Below, one piece after another: positions 60,493 through 64,000 of a stretch of DNA of 64,000 nt. Source of the DNA: Saccharibacillus nicotianae (GTDB lineage: Bacteria > Bacillota > Bacilli > Paenibacillales > Paenibacillaceae). Each line of letters begins with the position of its first letter. Position 1 is the stretch's first letter. The stretch covers positions 3,100,001 to 3,164,000 of the forward strand of contig NZ_JBHUGF010000010.1 of assembly GCF_042681745.1 (NCBI RefSeq), read 5' to 3'. Both the position numbers and the translations under genes were made by a program. The notes under the pieces are model-generated. The model ran no database searches. It was not told the origin of the DNA and was given only the letters and a program-made list of their open reading frames with translations.

Positions 60493-61683
60493 ATGTCGTT
60501 ATTACTTCGTAACAGAGGCGCTATATTGCTTCTGATGATCAATATTTTTCTTATTTTTACAGGTGTAGGATTGGTTATCCCTATTATGCCTACCTACATG
60601 AATGAACTTCATATTAACGGTAGTATGGTTGGATTACTGGTTGCCGCCTTTTCGCTCAGTCAATTGATCTGCTCTCCGATTGCCGGACGATTATCGGATA
60701 CATGGGGACGTAAAAAAATGATCGTCTCCGGGATGATTATTTTCGCATTATCTGAATGGTTATTCGGAATAGCAAATGATCCTACATTATTGTTCGCTGC
60801 TCGTATGTTAGGCGGTATTGGAGCAGCATTTATTATGCCAGCGGTTATGGCTTATACGGCTGATATCACTTCGGATGAAGAACGTGGTAAAGGGATGGGT
60901 TATATCAATGCCGCGATTACGACTGGATTTATTATCGGGCCGGGAATCGGTGGTTATATTGCTGAATTCGGTATACGTGTGCCGTTCTATGCAGCAGGAA
61001 TCGCCGCTGCTATTGCAGCTTTGATTACTTTACTGGTACTACCGGAATCATTAACAGCCGAGAAGCGTCAAGCAACTATAGCGGAAACCTCTCTCACCAA
61101 GCAACCGAATATGTTTTTGCAATTGATTCATTCGTATCGTGAATCATATTTTCTTAGTCTGGTGATTGTGTTCGTAATGTCTTTCGGACTAGCCAATTAT
61201 GAGACAGTATTCGGATTGTTTGTCGATCACAAGTTCGGATTTACACCGAAAGATATTGCTTTTATTATCACTTTCGGGTCGATAGCAGGTGCTGTTGTAC
61301 AGGTCAGTGCGTTTGGCTGGATCGTGAATACATTTGGCGAGAAAAAAGTAATCTCATGGTGTCTTGTGTTCGCGGCAGTATTCGTATTGTTAACTCTATT
61401 TGTGAATCAGTACTGGATGATATTAGTCGTTACTTTTATCGTATTCTTATCGATCGATATTCTACGCCCTGCAATCAGTACACAATTATCCAAAATTGCT
61501 CACAATCAGCAAGGTTATGTCGCTGGTCTGAATTCTGCTTATAGCAGTCTCGGTAATATTGCAGGCCCGATTGTCGCTGGATTATTATTCGATATCAATA
61601 TCGGTTTTCCTTATATAGCGGCAGCGATTGTATTGTTCTTATGCTTTATTTTATCGCGCAATACCAAGAAACTTGATGTATAA
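60493..61683 (+). CDS. MFS multidrug efflux transporter (Bmr/NorA-like)
   Basis: 396 residues from ATG 60493 (GGAGG eight bases upstream). About twelve membrane segments; motif A in GRLSDTWGRKKMI between helices 2 and 3, motif C-like ITTGFIIGPGIGGYIAE in helix 5, the antiporter signature of the DHA1 drug exporters. LPIMPTYMNELH-like opening follows NorA and Bmr. Proton-driven efflux of cationic drugs is expected. TetR gene precedes it and a palindrome lies in the gap, so expression is likely drug-inducible. Confidence 0.88.
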   Translation: MSLLLRNRGAILLLMINIFLIFTGVGLVIPIMPTYMNELHINGSMVGLLVAAFSLSQLICSPIAGRLSDTWGRKKMIVSGMIIFALSEWLFGIANDPTLLFAARMLGGIGAAFIMPAVMAYTADITSDEERGKGMGYINAAITTGFIIGPGIGGYIAEFGIRVPFYAAGIAAAIAALITLLVLPESLTAEKRQATIAETSLTKQPNMFLQLIHSYRESYFLSLVIVFVMSFGLANYETVFGLFVDHKFGFTPKDIAFIITFGSIAGAVVQVSAFGWIVNTFGEKKVISWCLVFAAVFVLLTLFVNQYWMILVVTFIVFLSIDILRPAISTQLSKIAHNQQGYVAGLNSAYSSLGNIAGPIVAGLLFDINIGFPYIAAAIVLFLCFILSRNTKKLDV

Positions 61684-61703
61684 ATAATATATTTAACTAT
61701 CAC

Positions 61704-61746
61704 AAAAAGAGTATCTATTCAGCATCTAGCTGTAGATACTCTTTTT
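61704..61746. terminator. Bidirectional terminator after the MFS exporter gene
   Basis: AAAAAGAGTATCTA and TAGATACTCTTTTT form a 14-pair stem around a 15-base loop, with T and A runs at either side. Confidence 0.85.
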
Positions 61747-61754
61747 GGCTTTTT

Positions 61755-62288
61755 TTACTGCCAATCTTCCGGCATAAAACAATACCGATCATCTTGCGGA
61801 GGATCGATCATCAGATGAGTCAATGGTGCTAAATAAGGTTCTAATTGTTCTGCGGCAACTACACTGGTTGCTGTTACTTCTACCGGATGTTCCAGATTTG
61901 TAATACTAAGCTTCATACGATCAGGATACATCCAAATAAAAGCTTTTACTCCTGCGATAATCACATGTTTGGGATGCTCTATTGGTGGATAGTTCCACTT
62001 TGCTGTAGCAGATGGAGATGAATCTGCTGAGATCAATACGATCGGTAGCTCTAACTGTTCAAATACTTCGTATAATTCTTGTTCTGACTGAATCCCAATC
62101 GCTATTAAAAGACAATCTCCATCTCCTACATGTCCTCCATACGCACGACAATATCGAAAATACTTCAATCGCTTAGACCATTCTAACAACGTATCTAAGG
62201 AATGCCGTTCAAAAAAGTAACGTTCCCATAATTGTTGCTCGGATAGAGGTTTATGAAGGGGTTGTTTGTTCTTTCTCCATTTCCACAT
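61755..62288 (-). CDS. Uncharacterised protein, co-directional with GrpB
   Basis: 177 residues from ATG 62288 with AGAAGGAGAGG upstream. Trp/Tyr-rich opening (MWKWRKNKQPLHKPLSEQQLWERYFFERHSLDTLLEW), then FRYCRAYGGHVGDGDCLLIAIG and a Pro-rich central part with ISADSSPSATAKWNYPP. No membrane segment or known motif. It follows the GrpB-like gene by 25 bases and is probably co-transcribed with it. Function unknown. Confidence 0.62.
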   Translation of the reverse strand: MWKWRKNKQPLHKPLSEQQLWERYFFERHSLDTLLEWSKRLKYFRYCRAYGGHVGDGDCLLIAIGIQSEQELYEVFEQLELPIVLISADSSPSATAKWNYPPIEHPKHVIIAGVKAFIWMYPDRMKLSITNLEHPVEVTATSVVAAEQLEPYLAPLTHLMIDPPQDDRYCFMPEDWQ

Positions 62289-62313
62289 TAGCTTCCTCTC
62301 CTTCTATATACAA

Positions 62314-62838
62314 TCATAATCGATTCGCTTTGGATAAAATGCCTTCTACAAAATCAGTCTTGAGTAGTGTGTATTTTTCCCGATCTTCTGTCTGCTTAAT
62401 AAGCTGTTGCTTCAATTGCCCGTAAGCGATCACTTCCTCAGGATGTTGACGAAGATAATTACGGAAAGTAAGGTGTCTATGTAGTTCTTGATTATCTTGA
62501 GCACATACATATACATGCTGATTCATCCATACTTGTTGATCTGGATGCCAGGGTACATAATTATCGATTCGTCCAAAAGCTTCTCTTCCTTCCACATCCA
62601 AGTCTCCTCGATGGTGGTAACCAAGTGTATGCAATGCTGTAATCACACTGGGTAATTGCTGTCTACTAGGGATGATGATGTCAATGTCTAGAATTGGCTT
62701 AGCCATTTGCCCTACAATCGAAGTACTTCCTACATGTTCAATACTTATATATTGTCCGGTTAGTTGCTTTGCCAAAATGCGTTTAATCTGTGCAAATTGT
62801 TCTGCCCACTGTGGATTATACGTTTGTATATCTATCAT
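62314..62838 (-). CDS. GrpB-family (UPF0157) nucleotidyltransferase-fold protein
   Basis: 174 residues. Signatures: YNPQWAEQFAQIKRILAKQL, IEHVGSTSIVGQMAKPILDIDIII (the GST-DxD nucleotidyltransferase motif), and the GxNxxLxRHLTFRNYLRQHPE element, here DNQELHRHLTFRNYLRQHPEEVIAYGQLKQQL. GrpB proteins are annotated by association and have no settled reaction. Start ATG 62838, AAAGGAGG upstream. First gene of a two-gene unit. Confidence 0.88.
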   Translation of the reverse strand: MIDIQTYNPQWAEQFAQIKRILAKQLTGQYISIEHVGSTSIVGQMAKPILDIDIIIPSRQQLPSVITALHTLGYHHRGDLDVEGREAFGRIDNYVPWHPDQQVWMNQHVYVCAQDNQELHRHLTFRNYLRQHPEEVIAYGQLKQQLIKQTEDREKYTLLKTDFVEGILSKANRL

Positions 62839-62909
62839 AGCGTAGTACCTCCTTTATCATAACGTGATGATTCAGATTTTATTTATTACCCTTACTGCTT
62901 ATAAAAAAT

Positions 62910-62945
62910 AACGCTTCAAACAGTATCATACCTGTTCAAAGCGCT
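62910..62945 (-). terminator. Terminator of the efflux adaptor gene
   Basis: Minus-strand AGCGCTTTGAACAG pairs with CTGTTTGAAGCGTT (14 pairs with three G-U), followed by a T run. It lies about 65 bases after the stop of the leftward adaptor gene at 63011. Confidence 0.65.
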
Positions 62946-63010
62946 ATTGGACTACTTTTAGATCTTTACTTTATCACTATAATGAGCTGAACTTGATTAT
63001 TAAACAACCA

Positions 63011-64000
63011 TTATTGAGACACTGTAATTGGACTCTTATCTTCTAATAAAGCAAGATTATTGGTTACGATCGTATCTCCATCATTGATACCACTGTTGAT
63101 AAATACTTGCGATCCTGTTGCTTTGCCTAACGTAACTTGTTTGCGAATTGCTACATTTTTTTGTACAACATAGATGTAAGATTTACCGTCGATCGTTTGG
63201 ATCGCTTTGGAAGGAACAATAATCCCTTCTTTGGCACTAGCATCAACAAAGCTAATATCTGCTAACATTCCTGATTTGAGCTTATTGTCTGCATTCGAGA
63301 CAGCCACTTTCACCGGATAACCTTTACCACTCTCATCCATCGGGCTAATATTTTTTACTTTACCTGTTTTGAGAATATTGGATGAAGTGACACGTACCTG
63401 TACAGGATCACCGATTTTAACATTGTTGATTTGATCTGCGGGAACATAGATCAGTGTATTCACTGTACTTAGATTTGCAATAACAAGTGCAGGTGAAGAG
63501 GGAGATGCCATCTCGCCTACTTCTGCATTTTTAGTACCGATAATACCGTTAATTGGAGAAGTCACGACTGCATCGTCTAAAGCATCTTGAGCGATATTTA
63601 CATTCAGTTCAGCTTGTTTTTGCTTTTGCTGACTGGCTTCAATTCCTGATGTACTTTGAGATACTTCCAATTGTTTTTGCGCATTGCTGTAACCACTGTT
63701 AGCATTCTCGTAACTGCTGGTTGCATTTTGATAAGCACTTTGCGCTGTACTCAAATTTTTATTTGCAATCGTTAATGCTTTTTGCGCGGCACTCAATTGT
63801 TCTTGAGCATTAATCTGTGCATTTTTGGCATTATCGTTTGCTGTTTGCGCTGTTGCTTGAGCAGTCTGCGCTTGTTCCAATTGAGCTTGTGTCGCTAATC
63901 CATTTTGAAATAAGGATTGTGTACGTGTTAATGTTTTTTGCGCCGCAGACAACGTTTCTGTCGTTTGCTTGATATTGTTAGCTGCACTGGAAACTGCTGT
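63011..64000 (-). CDS. Efflux transporter periplasmic-adaptor/HlyD-like subunit (5' part outside the window)
   Basis: The frame is open to the right edge, so at least 329 residues are present and the N-terminus (membrane anchor or lipobox) is missing. A long Gln/Ala-rich coiled coil (TLTRTQSLFQNGLATQAQLEQAQTAQA...) is followed by the lipoyl/barrel-sandwich half INGIIGTKNAEVGEMASP, then the beta-barrel (VRVTSSNILKTGKVKNISP) and membrane-proximal domain (KEGIIVPSKAIQTIDGKSYIYVV). This is the MacA/HlyD adaptor architecture. In Gram-positives such adaptors pair with an ABC transporter (YknXYZ-like), expected downstream or outside the window; none is seen downstream here. Confidence 0.85.
   Translation of the reverse strand, partial: TAVSSAANNIKQTTETLSAAQKTLTRTQSLFQNGLATQAQLEQAQTAQATAQTANDNAKNAQINAQEQLSAAQKALTIANKNLSTAQSAYQNATSSYENANSGYSNAQKQLEVSQSTSGIEASQQKQKQAELNVNIAQDALDDAVVTSPINGIIGTKNAEVGEMASPSSPALVIANLSTVNTLIYVPADQINNVKIGDPVQVRVTSSNILKTGKVKNISPMDESGKGYPVKVAVSNADNKLKSGMLADISFVDASAKEGIIVPSKAIQTIDGKSYIYVVQKNVAIRKQVTLGKATGSQVFINSGINDGDTIVTNNLALLEDKSPITVSQ

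Overview
The window looks like a chromosomal stretch of a low-GC, Gram-positive, spore-former-type bacterium, most probably Paenibacillus or a close relative (inferred from gene families, not from a database search). Reasons: Shine-Dalgarno sites of the AGGAGG type, frequent GTG/TTG starts, an S-layer-homology (SLH) protein, a copper-amine-oxidase-N/GH18 protein, the paired deoxynucleoside kinases dgk and dck, a HrcA-type CIRCE operator and a DUF3934 mini-protein. No rRNA, tRNA, CRISPR array, prophage or intact insertion sequence was recognised.

Layout. 1-71: start of a probable gamma-glutamyltransferase running off the left edge. 0.15-16.0 kb: a type IV pilus locus in two leftward operons, pilB-pilT-pilC-pilin-prepilin peptidase-PilM/PilN fusion-PilO, and three prepilin-like genes (PilV-, PilW- and PilX-like). 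Between them a 1538-residue secreted multidomain protein points the other way and is a candidate pilus-associated adhesin. 16.3-26.6 kb: housekeeping and small regulators: FAD monooxygenase, lipoprotein, NUDIX hydrolase, SulP permease divergent from a catalytically dead serine-recombinase-like protein, VOC protein, a receiver-only regulator with dgk-dck, two tandem DUF2294 paralogues, an SDR. 26.9-33.4 kb: GH18-like exported protein behind twin palindromes, LOG-family protein, MFS exporter, and a sugar catabolic pair (Gfo/Idh/MocA dehydrogenase, TIM-barrel isomerase) divergent from an AraC regulator. 33.6-41.0 kb: mostly poorly known proteins, including an adjacent Nfu_N + HEAT pair resembling a split CvfC/YpgR. 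41.1-49.1 kb: chemoreceptor, htpG with a perfect CIRCE element, a BtrH-like protein, a fatty-acid desaturase followed by a receiver-only regulator, DUF1349 protein. 49.3-53.7 kb: operon of GlcP-like MFS transporter, class III aminotransferase, zinc alcohol dehydrogenase and HAD phosphatase, a plausible amino-sugar or aminocyclitol pathway. 53.9-64 kb: ANT(6)-like adenylyltransferase, SDR with divergent MerR, SLH surface protein, TetR plus multidrug MFS, GrpB protein, and the 3' part of an efflux adaptor gene running off the right edge.

How parts work together: PilB/PilT ATPases and PilC drive assembly and retraction of pili built from the major pilin, matured by the prepilin peptidase, aligned by PilM/N/O and primed by the minor pilins. 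Several transcription units carry readable control sites: CIRCE at htpG, MerR-type operators on both divergent promoters at 55.8 kb, TetR-type palindromes at 59.6 and 60.4 kb, a palindrome in the SulP/recombinase-like intergenic region, and twin palindromes before the GH18 protein. The most unusual items are the dead recombinase that may be a repurposed regulator, the amino-sugar-like operon, the pilus-locus giant protein and the HrcA-type control of htpG.
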